From Sphingomonas sp. EC-HK361 (GTDB taxonomy: Bacteria > Pseudomonadota > Alphaproteobacteria > Sphingomonadales > Sphingomonadaceae), in contig NZ_LR701494.1 in assembly GCF_902498785.1 (NCBI RefSeq), positions 62,001 through 126,000 on the forward strand: 64,000 nucleotides of DNA. The letters run 5' to 3'. The position numbers and the translations under genes were made by a program. This document shows positions 50,323 to 57,416 of the stretch, piece after piece. The stretch's first letter is position 1, and each line of letters begins with the position of its first letter. The notes below the pieces were generated by a model. It did not search any database. It saw only the letters and a program-made list of their open reading frames with translations, and had not been told where the DNA came from.

Positions 50323-50741
50323 GCAAAGACGATCGCGGTGCGGAACCAGCCCGCGGTGGGCAGCACGTTGCCGCGCGCCATGCGCGACACGATGCCGCTC
50401 GCATATTGCTCGACCGTCGGGCAACCGATCGCGCGGGGGACCACTTCGAGCACGGTTCCGTTGGCGCCGATCCGGACGATCAGGTTGACGGCGAGGGTGT
50501 AGCCGCCCGCGATAGTGTGGCGAGCGCTCGCGCAGCGTCCCGCGTCAACCTCGCCACGAACGAAATCGGACAGTGAGGCAGGGAGCGGCGCCGGGCGGAT
50601 CAGCCGAAGGTCGGGAAGCGTCGTCCAGTCCGTGGGTGCAATGGTCGCGGGGGCCTGAACCGGCGCGGGCACGGACGGCGGGATGACCACGGTCTGCGCG
50701 TCCCCGATCAAGGCGGCCGCAATGAAGGCGAGCGCGATCAC
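50310..50741 (-). CDS. Secreted TonB-C-like protein
   Basis: The 143 aa protein has a short hydrophobic N-terminal signal ([16 protein letters not shown]), a proline-rich linker ([14 protein letters not shown]) and a C-terminal beta domain ([20 protein letters not shown], ending [12 protein letters not shown]). That layout recalls TonB/energy-transducer C-terminal domains, but the membrane anchor is minimal. The GTG start overlaps the dut stop (GTGA), and the 3' end overlaps the E1 gene start by 13 bp. Confidence 0.62.
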   Translation of the reverse strand: MIALAFIAAALIGDAQTVVIPPSVPAPVQAPATIAPTDWTTLPDLRLIRPAPLPASLSDFVRGEVDAGRCASARHTIAGGYTLAVNLIVRIGANGTVLEVVPRAIGCPTVEQYASGIVSRMARGNVLPTAGWFRTAIVFAWPQ

Positions 50742-51184
50742 CGACCGGTCGATCCGAACCCGCCGGCGCCGCGCGCGGTTTCGTCGAGTTCCTCGACGAG
50801 ATCGAGCGTTGCCGGTTGCACCGCCGCGGGGACAAGCTGCGCGATCCGCTCGCCCCGCACGACCGCGAAGGGCGCGTCGCCCAGATTGGCGAGGATCACC
50901 TTCACCTCGCCGCGATAATCGCTGTCGATCGTGCCCGGCGTGTTGAGGCAGGTGATGCCGTGCTTGAGCGCAAGGCCGGAGCGCGGACGGACCTGAATCT
51001 CGTACCCCGGCGGGATGGCGACCGCGAACCCCGTCGCGACCGCGTGGCGCGCGCCGGGAGCGAGAGTCACGTCTTCGGCGGCCACGATGTCCATCCCCGC
51101 CGCGCCATCGGTGGCGTAGGCAGGTTGGGGCAAGTCGTCGCCATTGAGCAGACGCTTGAGCTGAATCCGGATCGGCGAGGTCAT
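50738..51184 (-). CDS. dut: Deoxyuridine 5'-triphosphate nucleotidohydrolase
   Basis: dUTPase removes dUTP and makes dUMP. The 148 aa trimeric-type enzyme shows motif 1 AAGMDI, motif 2 [11 protein letters not shown], motif 3 [16 protein letters not shown], motif 4 ERIAQLV and motif 5 [11 protein letters not shown] 51184 (MTSPIRIQ) was chosen; ATG 51196 would add four residues. It follows coaBC, the common coaBC-dut pairing. Confidence 0.95.
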   Translation of the reverse strand: MTSPIRIQLKRLLNGDDLPQPAYATDGAAGMDIVAAEDVTLAPGARHAVATGFAVAIPPGYEIQVRPRSGLALKHGITCLNTPGTIDSDYRGEVKVILANLGDAPFAVVRGERIAQLVPAAVQPATLDLVEELDETARGAGGFGSTGR

Positions 51185-51236
51185 CGGAGTCGCCATATCG
51201 TAACGCCAGCAGCGAGTCGAACGGCGCCCCTTTGAA

Positions 51237-52418
51237 TCACCCCAGCGCGGCGGCGATCTTCTCCGCCAGCCGGTACGCCACGACGTCCTTGGTCGCCCGG
51301 TCCCAGCTTTCCACGCCATCGGCGGTAACAAGATGGATGCTGTTCGAATCGCCGCCCATCACGTCGCCCGAAACGTCGTTGGCGACGATCCAGTCGGCGC
51401 CCTTGCGCGCGCGCTTTGCCGTCGCGTGATCGATTACCCGCTCCGTTTCGGCGGCAAAGCCGACCAGCAGCCCCGGGCGATCCGGGCTGCGCGACAAGTC
51501 CGCGAGGATGTCGGGATTCTGCGCCAGCGCGATCGATGGCGCCGCATCACCTTTCTTGATCTTCTGAGCGCTTGCCTGCTCGACATGCCAGTCGGCGACC
51601 GCGGCGACCATGACGGCGGCGTCGACGGGCAGAGCGGCATCGACGGCCGCCGCCATTTCGCGCGCCGTTTCCACATTGACGCGGGTCACGCCTCGCGGCG
51701 TCGGCAGCGCAACCGGGCCGGCGACGAGCGTGACGCGCGCGCCGAGATTGGCGAGCGCGGCGGCGATCGCGAAACCCTGTTTCCCCGACGACCGGTTGGC
51801 GAGGTAGCGCACCGGATCGATCGGCTCATGCGTCGGCCCGGCGGTGACGAGGACGTGCTTGCCCGCCAAAGTGCCGGTGGCCTCCGCGCCGAGCCGGTCC
51901 TCGATCACGGCGAGGATCGCGGCGGGCTCGGGCAGGCGACCGGGGCCGTATTCGCCGCACGCCATCGCGCCTTCGTCGGGTTCCATGACGTGCACGCCGT
52001 CCGCGCGGAGCTGGGCGACGTTGCGGCGCGTCGCGGCATGCTGCCACATCCGCACGTTCATCGCAGGCGCCGCGAGCACGGGCGTGTCGGTGGCGAGCAG
52101 CAGCGTCGTCGCGAGATCGTCGGCGATCCCGGCGGCCATCCTTGCCATGAGGTCGGCGGTCGCCGGCGTGACGACGACGAGATCGGCCTCGCGGCTGAGC
52201 TGGATATGGCCCATCTCCGCTTCGTCCTTCAGGTCCCACAGCGTCGTGTAGACCTTGTCCTCGCTGAGTGCGGCGAGCGTCATCGGGGTGACGAAGTGGC
52301 TGCCGCCCTCGGTCAGCACGCAGCGCACCGCATGGCCGCGCTTGCGGAGCAGGCGGACAAGCTCGCACGCCTTGTAGGCGGCGATGCCGCCGCCGACGAT
52401 GAGGAGAATTCGGCTCAC
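51237..52418 (-). CDS. coaBC: Bifunctional phosphopantothenoylcysteine decarboxylase / synthetase
   Basis: The 393 aa coenzyme A enzyme has an N-terminal FMN-dependent CoaC part ([42 protein letters not shown]). The C-terminal CoaB part has [26 protein letters not shown] and the lysine region QKIKKG. It starts with GTG at 52418, overlapping the upstream membrane-protein stop as GTGA. Confidence 0.94.
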   Translation of the reverse strand: MSRILLIVGGGIAAYKACELVRLLRKRGHAVRCVLTEGGSHFVTPMTLAALSEDKVYTTLWDLKDEAEMGHIQLSREADLVVVTPATADLMARMAAGIADDLATTLLLATDTPVLAAPAMNVRMWQHAATRRNVAQLRADGVHVMEPDEGAMACGEYGPGRLPEPAAILAVIEDRLGAEATGTLAGKHVLVTAGPTHEPIDPVRYLANRSSGKQGFAIAAALANLGARVTLVAGPVALPTPRGVTRVNVETAREMAAAVDAALPVDAAVMVAAVADWHVEQASAQKIKKGDAAPSIALAQNPDILADLSRSPDRPGLLVGFAAETERVIDHATAKRARKGADWIVANDVSGDVMGGDSNSIHLVTADGVESWDRATKDVVAYRLAEKIAAALG

Positions 52419-53566
52419 GGCGTGATCTCCGGCGAATCGGTGCGGCGGACGCGGGTGATGGTGATCCGCCGCCGGTCGGTGCCGGCGCGGTAGAGGTCGC
52501 GCAGCGCGTCAGGCACGAACGCAAGCCCGGCGAGCAAGATCGGTGCGACGAGCAGCCCCCAATAATAGGTATCGGTGCGGCAGAAGAGCGCGATCAGCGC
52601 GGCATAGGCGGCGAACACCGCGACCGCTCGCGGTGCCACCGGGTCAGGCAGCGCTGTCCATCCGAAGAGCGCGAGCGCGACGAGCAGCGCGCCCAGCGCC
52701 AGCGGGATTGCGTCGAGCGCGGTCAGCAGCGTCATCGTCTTCACGAAGAAGCCGAAACCGAGCATCCCCGACCAGCCTGGCCCGGTGCCGTCATCGGTGC
52801 GCACGACCTGACTCCAGCCATGGATGTGCGCCGCGACGACGAGCGCGAGGAGCGCCAGCGCGACGCACCAGCCGATCGCCTCGCGCCGGCGCCCGCCGAG
52901 CAGCGCCATGGCGAACATCGCGATGGCATAGAGCGCCGCGGTTTCGCGGATGACCATCGCGCACGCCCCGAGCGCGACCGCACCGACCCAGCGATCCGGC
53001 CGCCACCAGGCGAGCGACAGCGCGATCAGCAGCCCCGCCCAGATTTCATGGAAGGGCGAAAGATCCGCGCGGACATAGACCATCGATCCGCACCCGATCA
53101 GGATGACCGCGATGAGCAGCGGCGGCGTGCGCACGAAGAGCGGCCGGAGCCGCGCCAGCCACGCGGCGAGCACGGCGGCGACCAGCGCGTAGAGCAGGAA
53201 CAGCGTCGCCCAATCGGGAAGTGCGGCCTGCACCAGCGCGAGTGTGGGCAGCCGCATCGTGACGAAGGGCCGCATCGGATAGCCGCTCGCGCGCTGCGCG
53301 TCGGCTGCGACGTGGTAATAGTCGCCCCCCCCGCGAAGTCCCGCGATCACCGACTGGTAGAACAGGACGTCGGCGCGGTCCTCGACCTTGGCGATGCCGC
53401 CGCTCGCATCGCGGGTGACTGGTGGCGGGCCGGCGCTGATGAGCGCGGTCAGCGAGAGGAGGAGGAACCCGGCAAGGATCGCGACGACGATCCGCGCATC
53501 GCGCCGCGTCAGCCGCGCCATGCGCGTCGGGCGGGTCAGCCAGAGTGGCGGGGCCGGCCGCGCCAT
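52415..53566 (-). CDS. Polytopic membrane protein of unknown function
   Basis: The 383 aa protein has about 9-10 hydrophobic segments (AILAGFLLLSLTALISA, LFLLYALVAAVLAAWL, IWAGLLIALSLAWW, ETAALYAIAMFAMALL and others). The first periplasmic loop has the composition of GT-C glycosyltransferases (DVLFYQSVIAGLRGGGDYY). It may be a mannosyl/arabinosyltransferase-like enzyme, but the catalytic acidic pair is not clear to me. ATG 53566 lies 2 bp past the stop of the remnant upstream; ATG 53521 is an alternative. It is coupled to coaBC. Confidence 0.7.
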   Translation of the reverse strand: MARPAPPLWLTRPTRMARLTRRDARIVVAILAGFLLLSLTALISAGPPPVTRDASGGIAKVEDRADVLFYQSVIAGLRGGGDYYHVAADAQRASGYPMRPFVTMRLPTLALVQAALPDWATLFLLYALVAAVLAAWLARLRPLFVRTPPLLIAVILIGCGSMVYVRADLSPFHEIWAGLLIALSLAWWRPDRWVGAVALGACAMVIRETAALYAIAMFAMALLGGRRREAIGWCVALALLALVVAAHIHGWSQVVRTDDGTGPGWSGMLGFGFFVKTMTLLTALDAIPLALGALLVALALFGWTALPDPVAPRAVAVFAAYAALIALFCRTDTYYWGLLVAPILLAGLAFVPDALRDLYRAGTDRRRITITRVRRTDSPEITP

Positions 53567-53568
53567 CG

Positions 53569-53706
53569 TCAGCCGTGCACCGCGAGCCAGGTCGCGGCGA
53601 TGCCGGCCGCTGCGCTCAGCACCGCGACCGCCGCATAGCGCCAGCCGCCTCCGATCCGCACGACCTGGATTTCCTTCAGCGGCGGGGCCGGGGGGGCGCC
53701 GCCGCT
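53569..53706 (-). pseudogene. Truncated 3' remnant, possibly the ubiB C-terminus
   Basis: A frame ends here reading S-G-G-A-P-P-A-P-P-L-K-E-I-Q-V-V-R followed by IGGGWRY and a hydrophobic helix AAVAVLSAAAGIAATWLAVH. No ATG or GTG with a ribosome site opens it in a sensible place. A proline stretch, a V-x-V-x-R segment, an aromatic residue and a final membrane anchor recall the end of UbiB, which often precedes coaBC. Its stop is 2 bp before the membrane protein start, as in a former operon. The ubiB reading is from memory of the family and uncertain. Confidence 0.4.
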
Positions 53707-53795
53707 GAAGGAGTTTAGCGAAGTGCGGGGGCGGGGAGGGCGGCAAGATGTTGCCGGGCGGTTGCCGGTCAGCGGCAGGCGTTGCCGCCGGTTGT

Positions 53796-53844
53796 GCTCC
53801 CGCGAAGGCGGGAGCCCAGTCTGGATTCCCGCCTTCGCGGGAAT
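53796..53844. repeat. Pair of small hairpins in the gap before the flagellar block
   Basis: GCTCCCGCGAAGGCGGGAGC (53796-53815) and ATTCCCGCCTTCGCGGGAAT (53825-53844) are each self-complementary and complementary to each other. This is a widespread short palindrome type. It sits between the gene remnant and a sigma-54 promoter. The rest of the 53707-53900 gap shows nothing else beyond GC-rich sequence. Confidence 0.7.
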
Positions 53845-53873
53845 ACACAGTGTTGCAGGCTGCTGAGCACAAC

Positions 53874-53889
53874 TGGCCCGCGCCTTGCA
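53874..53889 (+). promoter_or_regulatory. Candidate sigma-54 promoter of the motA-like operon
   Basis: TGGCCCGCGCCTTGCA has GG at -25/-24 and GC at -13/-12 with the exact 12-base register, close to the TGGCACG-N4-TTGCW consensus. The C at 53888 would put +1 at about 53900, one base before the ATG. Confidence 0.7.
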
Positions 53890-53900
53890 TCGTATGCGCC

Positions 53901-54629
53901 ATGACCACGCTCGATCCGGCCGCCTTTTTCGATCCCATCGCGCTTGCCGTCGTCGGCGGGGGCACTCTGCTCGCGACCGTCCTGCGCGCGCCGGCGCGCG
54001 ATGCGGGACGGGCCGTGGCGGCGCTGCCGGTGCTGCTGCGGCGCCGCTACGATGCCGACGCGGCACTCGATCAGATCGCGGCGCTCGCCCGGATCGCGCG
54101 CAAGCACGGGGTCCATGCGCTCGACCGCACCGTGATCGCCGATCCCGATGTCGCAGCCGCGATCGCCGACATCGTCGACGGCGCGAAGCCCGATGCGGTG
54201 GGCGACCACCTCGCCCAGCTCCGCCGCGCGCGGATCGAGCGGCACGCTGCCGCCGCCGATGTGTGGGCGGGCGCGGCCGAAGTCGCGCCGGCGATGGGGA
54301 TGATCGGCACGCTGATCGGCCTCGTCGCGATGTTCACGCGGATGAGCGATCCGGCGACGATAGGCGGGGCGATGGCGGTCGCGTTGCTCGCTACTCTCTA
54401 TGGCGCGGTCCTTGCAAATCTGATCGCGATGCCGATCGCAGCGCGGTTGCGCAGCGCGGGCCGGGCGGAGGCCGTGGGACGCCAGCGGCTCGAGCCGGCG
54501 CTCGTGGCCCTCGCCGCACGTGAGGCGCCGCGCGCGGTTCATTTCATGCCCGCGTCGGACACGCTCTATGCAGAACCGATCGACGATGCGGCGGACGCGA
54601 TGATCGACGGAATCGAAGACGCGGCGTGA
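53901..54629 (+). CDS. MotA-like flagellar motor protein lacking the first transmembrane helix
   Basis: The 242 aa protein starts at a segment matching MotA's second helix (PIALAVVGGGTLLATVL). A cytoplasmic helical stretch follows, then the paired C-terminal helices (EVAPAMGMIGTLIGLVAMFT, IGGAMAVALLATLYGAVLAN). Pro-x-x-G-M-x-G-T near the third helix is the conserved MotA/ExbB pore region. About 30-40 N-terminal residues of ordinary MotA are missing, and no frame upstream supplies a helix. The following MotB-like gene overlaps as GTGA. It is probably a stator or stator-like ion channel. Confidence 0.78.
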   Translation: MTTLDPAAFFDPIALAVVGGGTLLATVLRAPARDAGRAVAALPVLLRRRYDADAALDQIAALARIARKHGVHALDRTVIADPDVAAAIADIVDGAKPDAVGDHLAQLRRARIERHAAAADVWAGAAEVAPAMGMIGTLIGLVAMFTRMSDPATIGGAMAVALLATLYGAVLANLIAMPIAARLRSAGRAEAVGRQRLEPALVALAAREAPRAVHFMPASDTLYAEPIDDAADAMIDGIEDAA

Positions 54630-55147
54630 CCAACGAATTTCCCTCCAGCCCGCCCGCGCGGCCGATCTGGTTGATGACGCTCGCCGATCTGGCGTTGCTG
54701 CTCGTCGGCTTCTTCGTTCTGATCCAGGCGACGAGCCACGGCGACCGTGAGGCACTGGCGCGCGGCATCCGCGAGCGCTTCGGCGGCACGGTGACGCCGG
54801 CCCCGATCCCGATGGCGGCAGCCGCGATGCTGAACTTCGCGCCGGCATCGGCAGCCTTGCCGTCGGACAGCGCGAGCCTTGCCGCCTGGGCCCGCGCGAC
54901 GCTTTCCGATCCGCGCGTGGCGCTGACCATCGCGGGCAGCACCGACGGATCGCCCGCCGACGTCGATGCCGCGACCGGCAGCCGCACCGTGCTTGCCGCT
55001 GACCGTGCCCGCGCCGTCGCCGCCAGCCTTGCCGCAGCGGGCGTGCCGAGCGACCGGTTCCTTATCGTGAATGCAGACGCCGCGACCCGCGGGCGCCGCC
55101 AGGTGGTGGTGACGATGGGCTTTGCCGGCGACAGGAGGCATCAATGA
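54626..55147 (+). CDS. MotB-like peptidoglycan-linked motor protein
   Basis: The 173 aa protein begins at GTG 54626. It has one helix (WLMTLADLALLLVGFFVLI) with the family's proton-carrying aspartate at D21. A compact OmpA-like region follows (GSTDGSPADVD, AADRARAVAASLAAAGVPSD). It is much shorter than the usual ~300 aa MotB and lacks a clear plug/linker. The peptidoglycan-binding C terminus is degenerate (NADAATRGRRQVVVTMGF). Together with the MotA-like partner it would form a stator pair. Confidence 0.75.
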   Translation: MTNEFPSSPPARPIWLMTLADLALLLVGFFVLIQATSHGDREALARGIRERFGGTVTPAPIPMAAAAMLNFAPASAALPSDSASLAAWARATLSDPRVALTIAGSTDGSPADVDAATGSRTVLAADRARAVAASLAAAGVPSDRFLIVNADAATRGRRQVVVTMGFAGDRRHQ

Positions 55148-55674
55148 CGCGTTTTCTCACGCTGGCCGCGCTTGCGGTGGCGACGCCCGCACTCGCCGCG
55201 CCCGGATTTCAGGATACCACCGCGATCGACCGCGGCGTGGCCGGCTTCACCGGGCAGGCGATCGGCGCGATCGGCGGCGCGCGTACCGAGGTCGACAGCC
55301 GGCTGCGGCTGAAGACCTGCCCGATGGTCACGATGGCGTGGCGCAGCGAGGCGCATGACGCCGTCGTCGTCAGCTGCACCGGGCCGGACTGGCGCATCTT
55401 CGTGCCGGTGCGCGCTGCCCCGGCCATTGCGACACCCGTCGCGACGGGCGCGATCACTGCGCCTGCGGCCAAGCCGGTGGTCGTCATCAAGCGCGGCGAC
55501 CCGATCCTCGTAGAGGCGGGCGGGAGCGGTTTCGCAATCCAGCGTGACGGCGTCGCGATGGGTGACGCGCCCGCGGGCGGACGCTTTCTCGTGAAGATCG
55601 ACGGTGCCAAAGGCCCCATTCAGGCGGTCGCGGTCGAGGCAGGCCGGGCGACGCTGCCGGGCTGGAGCGAATAA
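55144..55674 (+). CDS. flgA: Flagella basal body P-ring formation protein FlgA
   Basis: FlgA is the periplasmic chaperone for the FlgI P ring. The 176 aa protein has a signal peptide (MTRFLTLAALAVATPALAA), an N-terminal segment with two cysteines (KTCPM...VSCTG) and a C-terminal SAF domain (VVIKRGDPILVEAGGSGFAI, GDAPAGGRFLVKI). Its ATG overlaps the MotB-like stop (ATGA). Confidence 0.9.
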   Translation: MTRFLTLAALAVATPALAAPGFQDTTAIDRGVAGFTGQAIGAIGGARTEVDSRLRLKTCPMVTMAWRSEAHDAVVVSCTGPDWRIFVPVRAAPAIATPVATGAITAPAAKPVVVIKRGDPILVEAGGSGFAIQRDGVAMGDAPAGGRFLVKIDGAKGPIQAVAVEAGRATLPGWSE

Positions 55675-55739
55675 AATGTTAAACCCCGCGGCGCATCGGT
55701 CGTTTCCTGATCCGTTGTCGATCACCGATAGGTGCGAAG

Positions 55740-56036
55740 ATGGTGGATTCAGTAGGATCAGTGCCGGGTTCGATCACCGACCGCAGGGTCGGGGCGGTCA
55801 CGCGTGTGCAGACGGTCAGAACGGTCTTTTCGGCCGCGAATGCAGGCGAGGCGGCGGCGGTGCAGGCCCCGCAGACGCTCGCCGCGGAACTGGCCGCGGC
55901 GGCGCCGGTCGATCTGGACCGGATCGCCGAGATCAAGGCAGCCGTGCAGGCGGGCACCTTCCCGATCCTGCCCGCCAAGATCGCCGACCAGCTTATCGCG
56001 CTGCGTCTCGAGTGGATGCGCGATGACCAGGCGTGA
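55740..56036 (+). CDS. flgM: Anti-sigma-28 factor FlgM
   Basis: FlgM holds FliA inactive until export through the completed hook. The 98 aa protein has a disordered N-terminal half and the C-terminal helices VDLDRIAEIKAAVQAGTFPI and ADQLIALR that contact the sigma factor. fliA is 3.4 kb downstream in the same direction. The 3' end overlaps flgN by 14 bp. Confidence 0.9.
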   Translation: MVDSVGSVPGSITDRRVGAVTRVQTVRTVFSAANAGEAAAVQAPQTLAAELAAAAPVDLDRIAEIKAAVQAGTFPILPAKIADQLIALRLEWMRDDQA

Positions 56037-56337
56037 CGCGCTCGTTCGCGTGATCGATCTCCTCCACGACGAGATCGAGGCGCTGAAGACCAATGACGTG
56101 AACGCGCTGGAGCGGGCGACCGCGGGCAAGCTCGATGCGATCGAGACGCTGCGCGCGCTTGGCGACGGGCCTGCGGGTCCGGAGTTGCGCGCGCTGGCGG
56201 AGGAAGCGGACCGGCTCAACGAGACGTGCCGCATCTATGTGAACCTGATGGCGGCAAATGTTCGCCGCCGCCTGCAAATCCTGTCCGGTAACAGCGGGCA
56301 GGCCTACGGCCGCGGGGTTCACGCGGCTTACGCTTAA
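56023..56337 (+). CDS. flgN: Flagellar chaperone FlgN-like protein
   Basis: The 104 aa all-helical protein starts at ATG 56023 inside the flgM end. Long amphipathic helices (LVRVIDLLHDEIEALKTND, LERATAGKLDAIETLRAL) and a final ANVRRRLQIL segment fit the hook-junction chaperone FlgN. Identification rests on size, composition and position right after flgM. Confidence 0.8.
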   Translation: MTRRDALVRVIDLLHDEIEALKTNDVNALERATAGKLDAIETLRALGDGPAGPELRALAEEADRLNETCRIYVNLMAANVRRRLQILSGNSGQAYGRGVHAAYA

Positions 56338-56359
56338 CCCTCCGAGTTACAAGACACAT

Positions 56360-56483
56360 AAATCCTCCCCTGGAAGGGGAGGGGGACCATGCGAAGCATG
56401 GTGGAGGGGTGTCGCCCTCTCGATAGCGCGATACCCCTCCGTCAGCGCTGCGCGCTGCCACCTCCCCTTGCAGGGGAGGATTT
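56360..56483. repeat. 120-bp palindromic intergenic repeat, copy 3
   Basis: AAATCCTCCCCTGGAAGGGG opens it and CCCCTTGCAGGGGAGGATTT closes it, with internal GGGGTGTCGCCCTCTCGATA and a GCGCTGCGCGC palindrome. It matches the ends of the copies at 7301 and 31625. It parts flgN from the sigma-54 promoter of the transglycosylase operon. Confidence 0.85.
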
Positions 56484-56513
56484 TATGCACGCCTGACCGG
56501 TGCCTCCAAAGAC

Positions 56514-56529
56514 TGGCACGCCTCTTGCT
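56514..56529 (+). promoter_or_regulatory. Sigma-54 promoter of the transglycosylase-flhA-fliA operon
   Basis: TGGCACGCCTCTTGCT fits the TGGCACG-N4-TTGCW consensus at every position. The C at 56528 (-12) predicts +1 at about 56540, one base before the ATG at 56541. Confidence 0.87.
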
Positions 56530-56540
56530 GATCGCACGGC

Positions 56541-57416
56541 ATGACCGTCACTCCGATTTCCAATACCGGCCGCATCCAGTCCGCGATTGCGTGGGCTGCT
56601 AACAAGGCCGGGGTCGATTTCAGCTATCTGCTGGGACAGGCGAAGCTCGAGAGCGGGCTGAACGCCAGTGCGCGCGCATCGACGTCGTCGGCATCGGGGC
56701 TTTACCAGTTCATCGACCAGAGCTGGCTGTCGGTCGTCAAGCAGCACGGCGCGCAATATGGGCTGGGCTGGGCGGCGGACAGCATCCAGTCGTCGGGCGG
56801 GCGGATGAGCGTGGCGGATGCCGGCACCCGGCAGGCGATCCTGGCGCTGCGCAACAATCCCGACGTGGCGGCGGCGATGGCGGCGGAGCACGCGTCGGAC
56901 AATGCCGACGCGCTGCAATCGACGCTGGGGCGCACCGCCAACGGCACCGACCTTTACATGGCGCACTTCCTGGGGCTGGGCGGCGCGCGCAAGTTCCTCG
57001 GCGCGATGCAGGCGAGCCCGGGCGCATCGGGCGCAGCGCTCTTTCCCGCGGCGGCTCGCGCCAACCGGAACGTCTTCTACAACGCCGACGGCTCCGCGAA
57101 GTCGCTTGCCGACATCTACAACCGCTTCTCCGACAAGCTTGGGGCGAGCGCGGCAGCGGCCGGCACGACGCAGCCGCTGGCGCCGATGGACATGGTTTCG
57201 CGCACCCTTGGGCTGGGTGGCGAGGCGACCGTCATTACGGGTGCTGGCGAAGATGCGAGCGAGGCGGTGCAATGGGCCAGCACGACGCTCGACCAGCTCC
57301 GCGGCGCGCAGACCACCGCACAACAGATGGCGCAGAGCGCGAGCGTGCTGCGCCCGACGCCTGACACTGCGCGGCTCGCCTATATGATGCTCGCGAGCCT
57401 TGGAGGGCAGGCATGA
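56541..57416 (+). CDS. Flagellar-locus lytic transglycosylase
   Basis: The 291 aa protein has an SLT-type lysozyme domain at the N terminus. The catalytic glutamate lies in QAKLESGLNASA, followed by SASGLYQFIDQSWLSVVKQH and the MAHFLGLGGARKFLGAM region. No classical signal peptide is seen, so export by the flagellar type III system is likely. It probably opens the cell wall for the rod, the job done by FlgJ's muramidase half elsewhere. It is coupled to flhA (ATGA). Confidence 0.85.
   Translation: MTVTPISNTGRIQSAIAWAANKAGVDFSYLLGQAKLESGLNASARASTSSASGLYQFIDQSWLSVVKQHGAQYGLGWAADSIQSSGGRMSVADAGTRQAILALRNNPDVAAAMAAEHASDNADALQSTLGRTANGTDLYMAHFLGLGGARKFLGAMQASPGASGAALFPAAARANRNVFYNADGSAKSLADIYNRFSDKLGASAAAAGTTQPLAPMDMVSRTLGLGGEATVITGAGEDASEAVQWASTTLDQLRGAQTTAQQMAQSASVLRPTPDTARLAYMMLASLGGQA

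Noticed and set aside
55680..55740. Sigma-28 promoter before flgM
   Set aside because: An ACCGATAG box resembles the -10 consensus, but no TAAA-type -35 lies at the right distance.
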